DNA of 64,000 bases, from positions 3,286,001 to 3,350,000 of the forward strand of contig JAQQWL010000002.1 in the NCBI GenBank assembly GCA_038363925.1. Reading direction: 5' to 3'. The DNA comes from Apiospora phragmitis (Eukaryota > Ascomycota > Sordariomycetes > Amphisphaeriales > Apiosporaceae). The translations under genes were made by a program, and so were the position numbers. Each line of letters starts with the position of its first letter. Positions within the stretch are counted from its first letter, which is position 1. Below the pieces are notes generated by a model. That model did not search any database. It saw only the letters and a program-made list of their open reading frames with translations, and had not been told where the DNA came from. Positions 1 through 10,585 of this stretch are shown one piece after another.

Positions 1-2444
1 AATCAATCAAGAGAACTAGGTGGTTGGATCACGAACTCCTTGTTACGAGAATTGCCTAGACAAATTCATTACCATCTTTCACCTCTTCCCAATACTCCGT
101 GAGAGCCGCTAGTGGCTCGCCCACGTGCATAAGTGTCATGTACCCCTCTCAACTGGAGCAGAGTGAATCCCGAAGCCTCGGTAGCGGTAGCAATGCAAGG
201 TATGGCTTCTAGCCTGCGTGACCCAGGTGCTCGGGTAGTCAATGGTAAGTCAGTCGGGGCCCGAGGAGATGGTTGGATATTCCAGAGCAGAATGCCGCGA
301 TGAGAGAGGGAAAGAGATCAGTGTCGCCCGCTGGCAACGCTTCTTCGTCCAGCACGTCGGCCTAATGGGAAGCAGGCTGGCTTATCAAGGTTCCCGGTTG
401 GCTCTCATACAGTTACACCATGCAGCACGCGGCGACGCACGAGAAGGGGATAAAGGATCAGAGGCGCTACCTGGCATGCGTGTACTGTATGTTTGATGGC
501 TTGTTTCTTTGGACTGATTGTACCATCCGTGAATAGCTAGGTTAGGTAGTACCTTGGTAAATCTCATGGGTTCAGCTAAATTGAAGGTGGATGTAACCTC
601 ACCGGCAACTCTTCAGCTCCTGTATTCTTAGGTAGCATGCAAGAAAGTACCCAGTTGCGTTTCTGTTTACATATGCATTTGCTCTCGTGTTTGCTTTGGT
701 GCACCTCGCCTCATGTCAGCCCCAAGCCGTGATGCGATAAACATGCGATGATTAGAGTGAGTAGAGATCGGGTAAGGCCCGCAGTGGAGACTTGCCCTAT
801 GATTAAGTAGAAAGATTAGACAAGTGTCAGTGAGTTCAGGGAGTCGATTGAGTCGCCGAGCCAACCTTTCCCTTCAGCCATCGTCCATGGCCTTCGGCAC
901 CCGTTGGAGCTATCTATGCTCAGCAACCAACGGGCGCACGTTACGTTACATGGGGGGGGGGGAGGGTAGGCCTCTAGGCTATGTAATGTAACTGCTAGAC
1001 AGGCTTTGGGTCTAGACACTGACACGAACAAATACAAATGATACAGTAAAAAAAAATGTCGTGTCCAGCAGAAACCTGGGACGAAAACGGCCCCCGCTTC
1101 TTCTTTTCTTTATTAGTGGTAGGCTAGGCGGTCTCCTTCCTAATCGGACCCCCGAAGAAATCCTTCCCCAGCTTCGCCTAGCCAATTGCTTTATCAAGGT
1201 GGACTGGAGGGTCTCGTGACTGGGGTGCCAGTCAACCAGTCAAGACAGATCTATTCGGCCCGGCAAAGGGCGAGAGTCTGGGGTGGTGGCCTGCTAGCTC
1301 AACCACCCCCCTGCCTCCCTTATCTCACGTCCTTGTCGTGCCGTGGGATTGATCGCGTACTGTCCGTGTTGATGGAAGACGTGTGCCATCATTAGGCCAT
1401 GCGGATTTCGACGACGGCATCAACTGGAGTTTGTACAGTAATGTCCATTACGGGAAAAGAAGGATAGTCAAGAGATCACAGACATATATGGTGTGCTCAC
1501 TGCTATGCGCGGCGAACCCTACAGTCTGGTTCCATCGTCCTTGTGTCAGAGTCATCGTATCTCGTATCGTTCTTTTGGTGCAAATTGAAATCCCATCTGT
1601 GCTAGCGGCCACAAGTCAGTACATGTATGCTGTAGTGTCATTAATACTGTGCCGTGCCGGTGTGGAGGGCGGTTTCTCATTAGTGCTGCATGTTCTAGCT
1701 GTAGGTATCGCCTATTCAGAATTCTACCCGTACGTGTTAACCTTATGTACATAAGGGAAGCCGACTTCGTGTGGGATCCAGCCTTCTTGCTCCAAGGCTA
1801 ATATGAAAGGTGACAAACGATGATGATGGCGGTGCGTGTCACGTAGCGGCATCCCTCGTGCTCCTGGGCCTCGCGACCTCCCTTGGATTGCTACCTTGCT
1901 TCCCTGACATCGGCAGATACCTGCTCCGCGTCCACCCATCTGGAGTGACATTGATTGAATGAACCCCTGGAAGGCCCTAGTATTGCCGATCCTTCCAATT
2001 GATCGTATCGTAGCAATCGAACCGTCCATCCACTTGGCTCTCAGCTCGTTCGTAGGACAGGACCCTGGTCTTCCGGCCTGCTCTCCGGCTTGGTTTTCCA
2101 TAATACCCTTCTTCCTCCCCTCCGCCTCGCCGTCTTACCATCCGGTGCTCTCTTTTTTTCACTCAAGCCAGCTGTTGCAAGCAAGCACCGCACTTGTCAT
2201 TCAAGCCCCTAGGGCAGAAAGTATTTGGAGCTACCCCTCCCTATTTTCGGCAAAGGTTCCGACAGCCAATTCATTCATACCTGGTAGATACCTCGTCGCC
2301 CTCACATCCATGCAAATCTGTGCCTTGCGCGCATGCCAGAAAAGGTAAACACAGCGACAAAACTACTACACTCGGCCATCTTCACGTTCTGAAGAGATAC
2401 TGTTTTACCGAAAACAAGAAAACGAAGATAATCATACCAATACC
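1..2444. other. Intergenic, no gene recognised
   Basis: I see no gene here: the open frames are short, overlap on both strands, and show no family resemblance or convincing splice pattern. A run of 11 G lies at 952-962. The last 300 bases or so are probably the promoter and leader of the transporter gene that starts at 2445. Confidence 0.5.
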
Positions 2445-4069
2445 ATGGCCGACGCAAAAGAAATGGGCGTCGAGTCCTCGGGTCCCGCGCACGACACCCC
2501 AGTGGTAGCTGACGGCCCCATCACCCGCCCTTCGGGCTGGCAGTACAAGAGTTTTAAGCTGGGAAAGATGGAGCTATGGTATGCCTCTCCGAAGGTGCAA
2601 CTTCTCATGGTCTCCATGGTCTGTTTCCTATGCCCTGGCATGTTCAACGCGCTACAAGGTCTCGGTGGTGGTGGCCAGCTCGACACCACGGCAAATGACC
2701 GCGCCAACGTGGCCCTGTACTCAACCTTTGCCGTCATTGGTTTCTTCTCCGGTACTTTCGCGAACCGCCTTGGCCTCCGCCTGACCATGAGTTTCGGCGG
2801 TCTGGGCTATTGCATCTACGCCGCCAGTTTCCTCAGCTACAGCCACAACAAGAACATGGGCTTCGTCATCTTCGCAGGCGCCTTCCTCGGTGTATGCGCC
2901 GGTCTGCTCTGGGCTGGCCAGGGTGCCATCATGATGTCATATCCCCCGGAGAAGAGCAAGGGTCGTTACATCAGCTGGTTCTGGATCATTTTCAACCTTG
3001 GTGCTGTTATTGGCAGCTTGATCCCGCTGGCTCAGAACGTCAACAACACCTCCGGCCCCGTGACGGATGGCACCTACGTCGCCTTCATCGTTCTTATGGT
3101 GCTTGGCGCTGTCCTGGCCTTGTTCCTTTGCGACGCCGACAAGGTCCAGCGAGAGGATGGCTCCCACGTAATTCTCATGAAGAACCCGTCGTGGCAATCG
3201 GAACTCATCGGCCTGTGGGACACGCTGCGCCAAGCACCCTGGATCGTCCTGCTGTTTCCCATGTTCTTCGCCTCCAACATCTTCTACACCTACCAGCAGA
3301 ATGGTCTCAACGCCGCAGCCTTCAACACACGCACTCGCGCTCTCAACAGCTTGCTTTATTGGCTGGCCCAGATTTTCGGCGCCGTCATCTTCGGATATGC
3401 TCTCGACTTCCCCGGAGTGCGACGCTCCATCCGCGCCAAGGCTTCTTTCATCACCCTGTTTGCGCTTACCTTCATCATTTGGGGCGGAGGTTACGCATGG
3501 CAGAAGAAGCAGCCCTCTCGAGCCTGGTCCGAGGGCAAACCCCGAAAAAGTCTTCTTGGCCGACTGGACCAGCGGCGGCGAGCTCTTCATTGGCCCCATG
3601 TTCCTCTACATCTTCTACGGTTTCTATGATGCTTGCTGGCAGACCTCGATCTACTGGTAAGCTACATGTACACACACCTTCAAACATTTTCATGAACTAA
3701 CACGGGGCAGGTACATGGGCGCCCTATCCAACTCGGGCCGCAAGACTGCCAACATGGCCGGTTTCTACAAGGGAATCCAATCGGCTGGAGCCGCCATTTT
3801 TTGGCGCTTGCACGATTTGGGCATTGAGGAGATGACGCTTCTGGGTGTTACTGTGAGTGAACTCGGTATCGGCTCTCTGCGCTGCAATAAGTACTAACTG
3901 ACCAATCCAGTGGGGTATCCTGGCCGGATCTTTGCTAATTGCTGGACCTGTCATCTGGATGCGCATCAAGGACACGACTGCGCTGGAGGAAGACTTGAAG
4001 TTCAGCGACGAGACTATCGAGGATGTTGCGCCGACTGCAGTGGTCGAGCGCAAGAGCATGACTGCCTAG
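2445..4069 (+). CDS. UNC93-like MFS membrane protein (one frame break)
   Basis: This is a multi-pass membrane protein of the fungal UNC93-like branch of the major facilitator superfamily; the substrate is unknown and the plasma membrane is the likely location. Visible marks are a soluble start of about 45 residues, about 11 hydrophobic segments, the stretch WGGGYAWQKKQ, and the conserved block YGFYDACWQTSIYW followed by MGALSNSGRKTAN and GFYKGIQSAGAA. Introns at 3657-3710 (GTAAGC..GCAG, CTAAC branch) and 3853-3910 (GTGAGT..CCAG) keep the frame. Between residue ~360 and the YGFYDA block the frame moves by one. The A5 run at 3545-3549 explains it: with four A the protein reads GKPRKVFLADWTS and the whole gene gives 503 residues. 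Short alternative introns here lack a good donor or branch site and would remove conserved residues. The start ATG has an ACCATGG context. Confidence 0.85.
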
Positions 4070-4863
4070 AGCCATTCGGAGAGGAAGGTATTAATTCAAT
4101 GACAGAAACAGATTTTCAAGTAGGGTTTAATTTACAGGGGCCAGCATCGAAGGAGGGAAAACATTGGGATATATGGCTAGCTAAGGCATTGCCATATGCG
4201 ACGACGGCCATGAGTAATGACATCCAAGTTCCCTGTCTAGTTGGCTGCCACCTCTTAATGCTGATTCGCATTACTAACATTGATGACAATCTGTCGAGTA
4301 TTTTTAGGGGCTCGTCCCATTTTGAGCATGTGGGCTTACGGGGTACATGGGCGAGACACCTCGGCTTGAGGTCTGGTGGATGTCTGTCTCAGGAAACACA
4401 TTGTGATCAAAGTAACCAACCCCATTCATTCAACCCAACTCAAAGCAGATGGATGGTTTGGCTGAATTGATTGGCTGCTTTCTCTTCGCCTATTTTCTGG
4501 ATATATGTACGTCCAGCAAGTAGTATCTAAGATAGACAAACCTAGGATCACATCGCATCGCATCGTGGTACCCGTCACCAAGTCCCGTTGTTATCCGGCA
4601 TGAAGCACATGGGCCCGGTCGGATAAGCATGTGCGCTAGCCCAATACGGTAAGATTGGCATCCCTGATACCGAGGCATCGTAGCTTCATCCTCATCCTCA
4701 CGCAATCCTCCCAACTCAATATCATCAGCTTACGACTGTCTTCTTTTCACATTTAAGAGAAAAGAGACCTTCTTACATCTCCATTACGGAAGTGGAAACT
4801 ACCTGCGGTCTTGGATTCTTTGTACTTTATTCGTGTGTAAGATAGGATAGTTCCCACGGCCCA
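4070..4863. other. Intergenic between transporter and citrate synthase
   Basis: Nothing coding is recognised. It should hold the transporter 3' end and the promoter and leader of the citrate synthase. A small direct repeat CATCG occurs at about 4553-4565. Confidence 0.5.
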
Positions 4864-6369
4864 ATGGTTACAGTCACTAAGGCGACCCGTCAGTCCCTGA
4901 CGGTCGTCGACAACCGGACAGGCAAGACCTACGAGGTCCCCATCAAGGACAACTCGGTGCTCGCCACCGACTTCAAGAAGATCAGCGCCCAGCCCGGCCC
5001 CAATGATCGCAAGGAAGATGAGACAGACCAGGGCCTGCGCGTCTTCGACCCGGCCTACATGAACACGGCCGTCGTTCACAGCAGGATCACCTACATCAAC
5101 GGCCAGGAGGGCATCCTGCGCTACCGCGGCTACCCCATCCAGCAGCTGGTCAAGAAGAGCAACTTCCTCGAGACGGCCTACCTGCTGCTGTACGGCGACC
5201 TGCCGACCAACGCCCAGTGCGGCCGCTGGCAGGACGAGGTCATGCACCACACCTACGTCCACACGGACATCGAGGACATGTTCAAGTCCTTCCGCTACGA
5301 CTCCCACCCCATGTCCATGCTGACCTCGGCCTTCGCCACCCTGGGCGCCTTCGCCCCCGAGGCCAACCCCTCGCTCGCGGGCCAGAAGCTCTACACCAAC
5401 GCCGCGTTCGGCGACCCCCGCGCCCTCGAGGTCCTGGACAAGCAGATCCTGCGCATCATCGGGAAAGCGCCCACCCTGGCCGCGGCTGCGTACCGGATGC
5501 GCCAAGGCCGCCCCTTCAACCGCCCTGCGCAGGGCCTGTCGTACACCGGCAACTTCCTGTATCTGCTGGACAACCTGTCGGGCCATCAGTATCAACCTCA
5601 CCCGGTTCTGGAGAAGGCGCTGGACGCGCTCTTCATCTTGCACGCCGACCACGAGGTCAACTGCTCCACCGCCACCGTCCTGCAGGTCGGCAGCTCTCTC
5701 GTCGACCCCTACAGCGTGGTGGCGGCCGCGTGCGCCGCGTTGTATGGGCCCTCGCACGGTGGCGCGTCCGAGTCGGCGATCCGGATGCTCATCGAGATCG
5801 GGTCCCCCGAGAACGTGCCCTCGTTCATGGAAAAGGTGGAGAAGCGCGAGCGTGTGCTCGTCGGGTTTGGCCACCGCGTCTACAAGAATGTGGACCCGCG
5901 CTCGACGGCGATCCGCGAGCTGGCCGAGGAGGTGTTCAAGGTCACGGGCCGCAACAAGCTGCTGGACACGGCGCTGACGCTGGCCGATTACGCCCGCAAG
6001 TCCGAGTTCATGCGCAAGCGCAACCTGTACCCCAACGTCGACTTCTACTCGGGGCTCATCTACCAAGCCATGGGCTTCCCCTTGGACTTCTACCCGGTCC
6101 TGTTCGCCGTGCCCCGCTGCGTCGGCTGGCTCGCCCACTGGCGCCAGATGATGCTGAGCCCGGGCGGCGTCAAGATCTGGCGGCCCCGCCAGCTGTACGT
6201 CGGCGAGGCCGAGCGCGACTACGTCGACGCCAAGGACCGGCGGGAGAGGGCCGGTGCGACCATCTTCGAGGGCCCGGTTCAGGTCGAGCACGGTGGGGAT
6301 AGCAAGAGGAATGTGCTGGCTTCCTATAAGGACGAGACGGGCAAGACATGGGGGAAGAGCAAGTTGTGA
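4864..6369 (+). CDS. Citrate synthase, bacterial GltA type, peroxisomal (C-terminal SKL)
   Basis: It condenses oxaloacetate and acetyl-CoA to citrate. The 501-residue frame has no intron and resembles the bacterial hexameric GltA class rather than the usual mitochondrial fungal enzyme. Seen in sequence: GLRVFDP near residue 57, ITYINGQEGILRYRGYPI near 75, and the three catalytic positions expected for the family, His263 in HADHE, His298 in GPSHGG and Asp344 in NVDPR. The last three residues are SKL, the canonical type 1 peroxisome signal, and I see no N-terminal mitochondrial presequence. A role in glyoxylate-cycle or fatty-acid-derived acetyl-CoA use in peroxisomes is therefore inferred. Codons are strongly GC-rich in the third position compared with the flanks, as in highly expressed genes. 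A methylcitrate synthase activity is possible but less likely from the motifs. Confidence 0.92.
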   Translation: MVTVTKATRQSLTVVDNRTGKTYEVPIKDNSVLATDFKKISAQPGPNDRKEDETDQGLRVFDPAYMNTAVVHSRITYINGQEGILRYRGYPIQQLVKKSNFLETAYLLLYGDLPTNAQCGRWQDEVMHHTYVHTDIEDMFKSFRYDSHPMSMLTSAFATLGAFAPEANPSLAGQKLYTNAAFGDPRALEVLDKQILRIIGKAPTLAAAAYRMRQGRPFNRPAQGLSYTGNFLYLLDNLSGHQYQPHPVLEKALDALFILHADHEVNCSTATVLQVGSSLVDPYSVVAAACAALYGPSHGGASESAIRMLIEIGSPENVPSFMEKVEKRERVLVGFGHRVYKNVDPRSTAIRELAEEVFKVTGRNKLLDTALTLADYARKSEFMRKRNLYPNVDFYSGLIYQAMGFPLDFYPVLFAVPRCVGWLAHWRQMMLSPGGVKIWRPRQLYVGEAERDYVDAKDRRERAGATIFEGPVQVEHGGDSKRNVLASYKDETGKTWGKSKL

Positions 6370-6618
6370 GAGTGTATGATTGGCTGTGGGGTATGGGATG
6401 AGATGTCGGTTGGTTAATAGTACTATCTGTTCTAGCTGAGGTCTTGCCGGTGTTGTCGGGAAACAGCCGGCATGTGTGTACGATGGGAGGCATGCCTATA
6501 GATTGAAATCTATTTTATTTGATCCTGTATCACTTGCTTGGTGGAAAAGTCGTGCTATGCTCGTTTTTCAACTGGAAGGGTTACTGTGTAAGAGGCAGGA
6601 TGGGAGGGTGGGTGAGTG

Positions 6619-6862
6619 GCAACAATAGGGGGGCGGGGGACAACAAAATTGTGCCATAGGGGGGGAGGGTATGTACATATCCTAATTAACTGGCTTTTCT
6701 TTCAAGGGTGGTCGAGTGGTATGGATGACGGATTGCGTAGAGCTCCCAGGTGCACGCTTGAGACTTTCCTTCGCTGATCCCGTGTGTGAAGTGTTCCCAT
6801 TGGGACTCTAACTTCACACCATCCGAACAACAAGTTTTTTTTCCCCCCCTATTCGGGGAAAA
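6619..6862 (+). mobile_element. tRNA-derived SINE-like element, copy A
   Basis: It starts with the head motif CAATAGGGGGGC followed by GGGGGACA, which also occurs in the copies near 8.4 and 18.3 kb. About 80 bases on comes a polymerase III A-box-like TGGTCGAGTGG at 6709-6719, typical of serine or leucine tRNAs. The B box is degenerate. The end is marked by a T8C7 tract and a short inverted repeat (TTTTCCCC..GGGGAAAA) near 6832-6862. The boundaries are estimates. Confidence 0.4.
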
Positions 6863-6945
6863 CAACTCCCGTGAAGAATTCCACGGCACAAGAGGACACA
6901 AGTGACCCTGCCACTTCCCCGAACTCTCCAACCCCTGGGCCATTG

Positions 6946-7152
6946 ATGAACACGGAGCTTAACGAAGTACCACGTGAGGAAGACGATCCTGCTCAGTCTC
7001 CTGAATCCTACCAACGTCTGAACATACTCGAGTGCATTGCTAAGGTGGAGCAAATAAAGGCAGAGATTCGCGATTTCGACGAATGCCGCCGCGTTCTCGA
7101 GGAAGACCTTCACATCCTCGAGGGGGAACGTGAGCAATCATGGGGATTTTGA
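6946..7152 (+). CDS. Hypothetical small acidic protein
   Basis: Not recognised. The frame from ATG 6946 gives 68 residues, rich in Glu and Asp, with a probable amphipathic helix (ECIAKVEQIKAEIRDFDEC). The same frame is open upstream to 6871 without an ATG. A possible donor GTGAGC near 7130 could extend the gene, so the 3' end is unsure. It sits directly after a SINE-like element in a gene-poor stretch and may not be a real gene. Confidence 0.25.
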   Translation: MNTELNEVPREEDDPAQSPESYQRLNILECIAKVEQIKAEIRDFDECRRVLEEDLHILEGEREQSWGF

Positions 7153-7662
7153 AGCCGTAATTCCTGGTGCATCCTGAAGTACTCGTCATCCTTCACCAGC
7201 AGCCTTACTAGGTCGGGTCTCAAATTAGCAGTATCAACAATAATGTACTGCGAATGACAAGGGTATCATGAATAGATCTCCGTTCTCAAGATGCGCGTCC
7301 CTGGCCCTTATAACTGTGAGCTCATTACGCTGTTAACCTCAGCTGTACACGGAGCGGATACCAGTGGGCGTCAAGATAGTCATCAACATGTCAGCCCTTA
7401 CACCAATAGTTATTGTCACCTTCACCTTACCCTCGCAATGTATTCATTCACCACTTTTGAAGGACATCCTGCTTGAATGCATTAGTTTGACTTATTGGAA
7501 GCAAAACCACATGGAGCAAGTTCTCTCAAACGCCATCGCAAGCAAGATCCGCCAGCTAACAATCATCGGAACCTAGCAGTTTGGTATGTCACATTTCTCA
7601 ACCACCATTCTGGTACTTTTGCATTGCCCATTGCCGAGACTGACAGGGTCGCAGGATATGAG

Positions 7663-8172
7663 ATGGCGCAGCCTCAGACTTCACAGGAGTCCCAGGCCAT
7701 GGTGAACTCAGGCTTCACTCTCGAGAACACAGGTAAGAGCTTCGTAGCACCATAATCCTTGGTCAGAAGGCAACTCGAACTAATTGACGAATAATATGTA
7801 GGCCAGAACCAAGACAACGCTGGACCAGTCCAGAACATGGCTGCTGCCGCCAACAGCCAAGCTGCTCCCACCACTACTACTCTACTTGGACCCTCTTCCG
7901 GGCAATCTTCGAGTCCGGCTTTTCGCGATAAGAGAGCCAACAGGGCCAAACTCCGCCTGGTATTCTTTTTGAAGCTCCATATCAAAGCAATTGAGCGCGA
8001 TCTTCGTAGATCAAGCCACAGACGCCATCGGTTACAAGAGCAAGTCGGATGGTGCAGACTCCGAAAGACAGCTAATGCACAAGATGAAGTCGGAGAAGCT
8101 GTGGAAGGTGACATGGAAGATGAGGATGATGGAGAGGAGGAGGACTACCAGGCTGAACCGTCGTCTAACTGA
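7663..8172 (+). CDS. Hypothetical protein, two exons plus 5' UTR intron
   Basis: Not recognised. Exon 1 runs 7663-7732 and exon 2 runs 7802-8172; the intron 7733-7801 has GTAAGA and TAG ends and a CTAATTGAC branch-like site, and it keeps the frame, giving 146 residues. A second intron, 7584-7654 (GTATGT..GCAG), ends nine bases before the ATG and would lie in the 5' leader. The protein has a Gln/Ala/Ser/Thr-rich start, a basic middle (AIERDLRRSSHRRHRLQEQ) and a very acidic tail (EGDMEDEDDGEEEDYQ). The clean splice signals argue for a transcribed gene; the function is unknown. Confidence 0.45.
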
Positions 8173-8430
8173 GTTGGATGCCAGGGGCAACACAAGTGAG
8201 AGAGACTTGCTTCGGGGAACTTGAATTCGCAGTTCCCAGTCAAGGTCAACTCCTGATGGGCAGCTTCACATGATTGCTTCCGTTGTCCGCTCGCCATAAT
8301 TGGCCAGGCCAAGATGCACACCTATAAATAGATAGCATACCTCAGTAATAAATGCTGATACCAATGTGTTTTGCTTAGGGCTAGGCCAGTTAGCACATTG
8401 ATGCATTGAAAGGATAATGGAAGTGCGGGC
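8173..8430. other. Intergenic, no gene recognised
   Basis: I see no gene or clear element in this AT-richer stretch between a hypothetical gene and a SINE-like element. Confidence 0.4.
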
Positions 8431-8720
8431 AAAGCCGAGCAATAGGGGGAGGCGGTGAGGCACGACCAATCCAAAAGCCTTGAGGGGAGTAGGACAGGTT
8501 AAGTATCTAAATTAATGCTTAATTTTTCAATAAACAAGGTGGTTGACTGGTGTAGTTGGTGCGAGCGCTTCCATCGGTAGACGATGCGGGCTTGGATAAC
8601 CTGCCGGTCACGACAAGGGCTTGGTGATTCCCCCCTCGGCAGGCTTCAAGTTCGATCCAACCTACCAACACCAAAAGGCTTAGCGATAGCATGGATTCAA
8701 CTAATGCCACGGCACACCTA
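8431..8720 (+). mobile_element. tRNA-derived SINE-like element, copy B
   Basis: It has the shared head AGCAATAGGGGGA at about 8438-8451, an A-box match TGGTGTAGTTGG at 8548-8559 and a good B box, GTTCGATCC, at 8650-8658. The distance between boxes, about 100 bases, is more than in a tRNA, and I cannot fold it into a cloverleaf. This fits a tRNA-derived retroelement or decayed tRNA rather than a working tRNA. The boundaries are estimates. Confidence 0.42.
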
Positions 8721-9155
8721 CTTTTATTTTTCTTTCTCCCCGTTTTCTTCTCTATTTTTTATTAATAAATGCGCATATGTTTTTCTTCTTCTTCTTCCTA
8801 TCCCTTTCCCTATAAGCTCGCGGGAGAGGGTGCTATTATTATTCACCCAGGTCTAATAAGATCAAGGAGGGTGAAACGAGTACTTGGACTATACATTTAA
8901 ACTGGGACTATCTAATAGAGAAGCTGATCGAGGAAGGACAGGAGGAACACGACGAGAGCGAGCATGGCAGCGGCAAAAGGGGGGTGGGACTCACGGTAGG
9001 AGGTGACAAATTTCAAGAACACACTCAAACATACACACATCAGTAGGATCGTCTCTACCCAGGGGAAGCTAGCACTGAATACGGAAGGCAATCGACATGA
9101 CATATGGATAATATTTCTAGGTTAGCACTCCCGGAGAGGACGGTAGCAGACATCA
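8721..9155. other. Intergenic, no gene recognised
   Basis: A pyrimidine-rich stretch (about 8720-8815) follows the SINE-like element. No coding sequence is convincing on either strand. Confidence 0.4.
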
Positions 9156-9281
9156 CCTGTACCCCCTGGGAAACCATTAATGGTCATCTAGGCGATTATT
9201 CCACTGTAAAGATGCACCATCCTGTACCCCCTGGGAGACTATGGCCATCTAGGCGATTAGTCCACTGTCTAGATGCACCAT
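9156..9281. repeat. Imperfect tandem duplication, ~63 bp x 2
   Basis: Copy 1 (9156-9220) and copy 2 (9221-9281) both begin CCTGTACCCCCTGGGA, share CATCTAGGCGATTA and CCACTGT, and end GATGCACCAT. They differ by a small indel and several substitutions. No coding content is seen. Confidence 0.8.
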
Positions 9282-9620
9282 ATGTCGTTAAAAGTGTAAT
9301 AAGTACAAGTAGCATAGCTTATAATATTTTCAAGTAATAAGAAACTCTTGCTTTATTTAATAAAAATAAAGTGAATATGAACTAAAAGTGAGGTAAGGGT
9401 GTGGTTGTGATCGCAAGGCCTGATTACCTAGGTAAATACACAGCAGTACTACCTGCCCAATTTTTCTGATCAAGCAAGTCTCTTCGTTCATTCTCCCCCA
9501 ATCTCTAGACCAACATCACCACCGCAGGCCACCCGTCGACAGGTGTAAGTATTTTTCTGCATCATGTTTCGTTGTTTCCCATAATCCAAGCTAATCTGTA
9601 CTGGTAGCAATACACACACC
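9282..9620. promoter_or_regulatory. Upstream region and 5' UTR intron of the 9621 gene
   Basis: A well-formed intron lies at 9545-9607 (GTAAGT donor, CTAATC branch-like site, TAG acceptor), 13 bases before the ATG at 9621, so the leader is probably spliced. The palindrome TACCTAGGTA occurs near 9425. Confidence 0.5.
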
Positions 9621-10585
9621 ATGGCCGAGGAAACTCTCCCGTGGTGGATGGCTTACAGAAGCTCAGATATCGAGCTTGGCCAGAAGGTTCTCGCTAAACA
9701 CGATGTTCTGGTCTACCGTCACGACTCGGGCTTTGTCACTCCTGGTCCTGATCCTCAGCAGATTGTTGAACGCCTTTTGATCGTCTTGTTCGGCCTCCTT
9801 CGTGCTTTCAAGCCTCTCAAGCACATCGCGTGGTTCTGGGCTATCGTTGGCCGCTTGTGGCTGGAGAAGAGGTGGCCAGTTCGGAAGAGTGTCACCTGAT
9901 CAAGCGCCTGGTCGCGGATGTCCTGCGGGCTCGAGGATTCAACGTTTTTCTCTCTAACCAGCTGCCTCCGGCGAAGACTCGCCTGGGAATGTTGATCGAT
10001 GACTGGGCCTACTACAACAGAGACCACTTTGCGACTGCTGCCAATCCGGCTCCTACAACCCCAGAATTGGACCGGTTGCGAAGCATTGAGGGAAGAGTTG
10101 ATGGCGAAATCATGCGAAGCCCCCGTCTTGTCTTTGGTAAGAACCAGACCCGATACCTCGATAGGAAGGCAGGACTGACATATGATACAGCTCAGAATAC
10201 GGCCCGGATTCGCGGCCCGGATCCCGTCCCATCTGCCACAACTCCTGCCCCGGTTGCCCCTGCCCCGGTTGCGCCTTCCAACGCCTCATTCGTCAAAGAG
10301 GAAGACCATGAGTCGGAGAGCGATGACGAGACCCAAGATTTGGATATCGACTCCCTCAAGGCCATGTATCGCGAGCTAGATGCCGATATGGGCACAGTTG
10401 AGGCACAAGCATCCACGCTTGCCAAACAACAAGCCACGATCGCCAAACAACAAGCCGCGATCGCCAAACAACAAGCCGCGATCGCCAAACAGCAAGGCTT
10501 TTTCACGGGAATGCTGGTCGAGATGGCAAGAAAGCAGAATCGACTGAAGAGAGGAATCCGCTCTCTCGAAAAGAAGCGTAAATGA
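9621..10585 (+). CDS. Hypothetical protein with C-terminal coiled coil
   Basis: Not recognised. ATG 9621 has an ACCATGG context after a spliced leader. The first frame (MAEETLPWWMAYR...) is open to 9896 and a second frame continues to the stop at 10585. They can be joined by a proposed intron at 9802-9869 (GTGCTT..AAG, weak) or by a single-base frame break; the joined form is about 280 residues. An in-frame intron at 10137-10190 (GTAAGA..ACAG) is convincing. Features: a Pro/Ala/Val-rich linker, an acidic patch (EEDHESESDDETQD), then a coiled coil with a tandem seven-residue repeat AKQQAAI, then a basic tail (RSLEKKRK). A structural or DNA/RNA-associated role is only a guess. Confidence 0.5.
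10421..10498 (+). repeat. 21-bp tandem coding repeat (AKQQAAI units)
   Basis: Three nearly perfect units of GCCAAACAACAAGCCGCGAT plus one base, followed by a partial fourth. Each unit encodes one heptad of the coiled coil in the hypothetical protein that begins at 9621. Near identity at DNA level suggests recent slippage. Confidence 0.9.

Noticed and set aside
3490..3572. Introns of 61 or 46 bases to explain the UNC93-like frame change
   Set aside because: Donors GTTACG/GTCCGA are weak, there is no branch site, and conserved residues (YAWQKKQ or DWTS) would be lost. The A5 run is a simpler cause.
4753..6291. 512-codon minus-strand frame over the citrate synthase
   Set aside because: It is the antisense shadow of a GC3-rich gene; the plus-strand product has all catalytic motifs.
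8548..8658. Possible tRNA gene (A and B boxes present)
   Set aside because: The boxes are about 100 bases apart and the acceptor, anticodon and T arms do not pair; called SINE-like instead.
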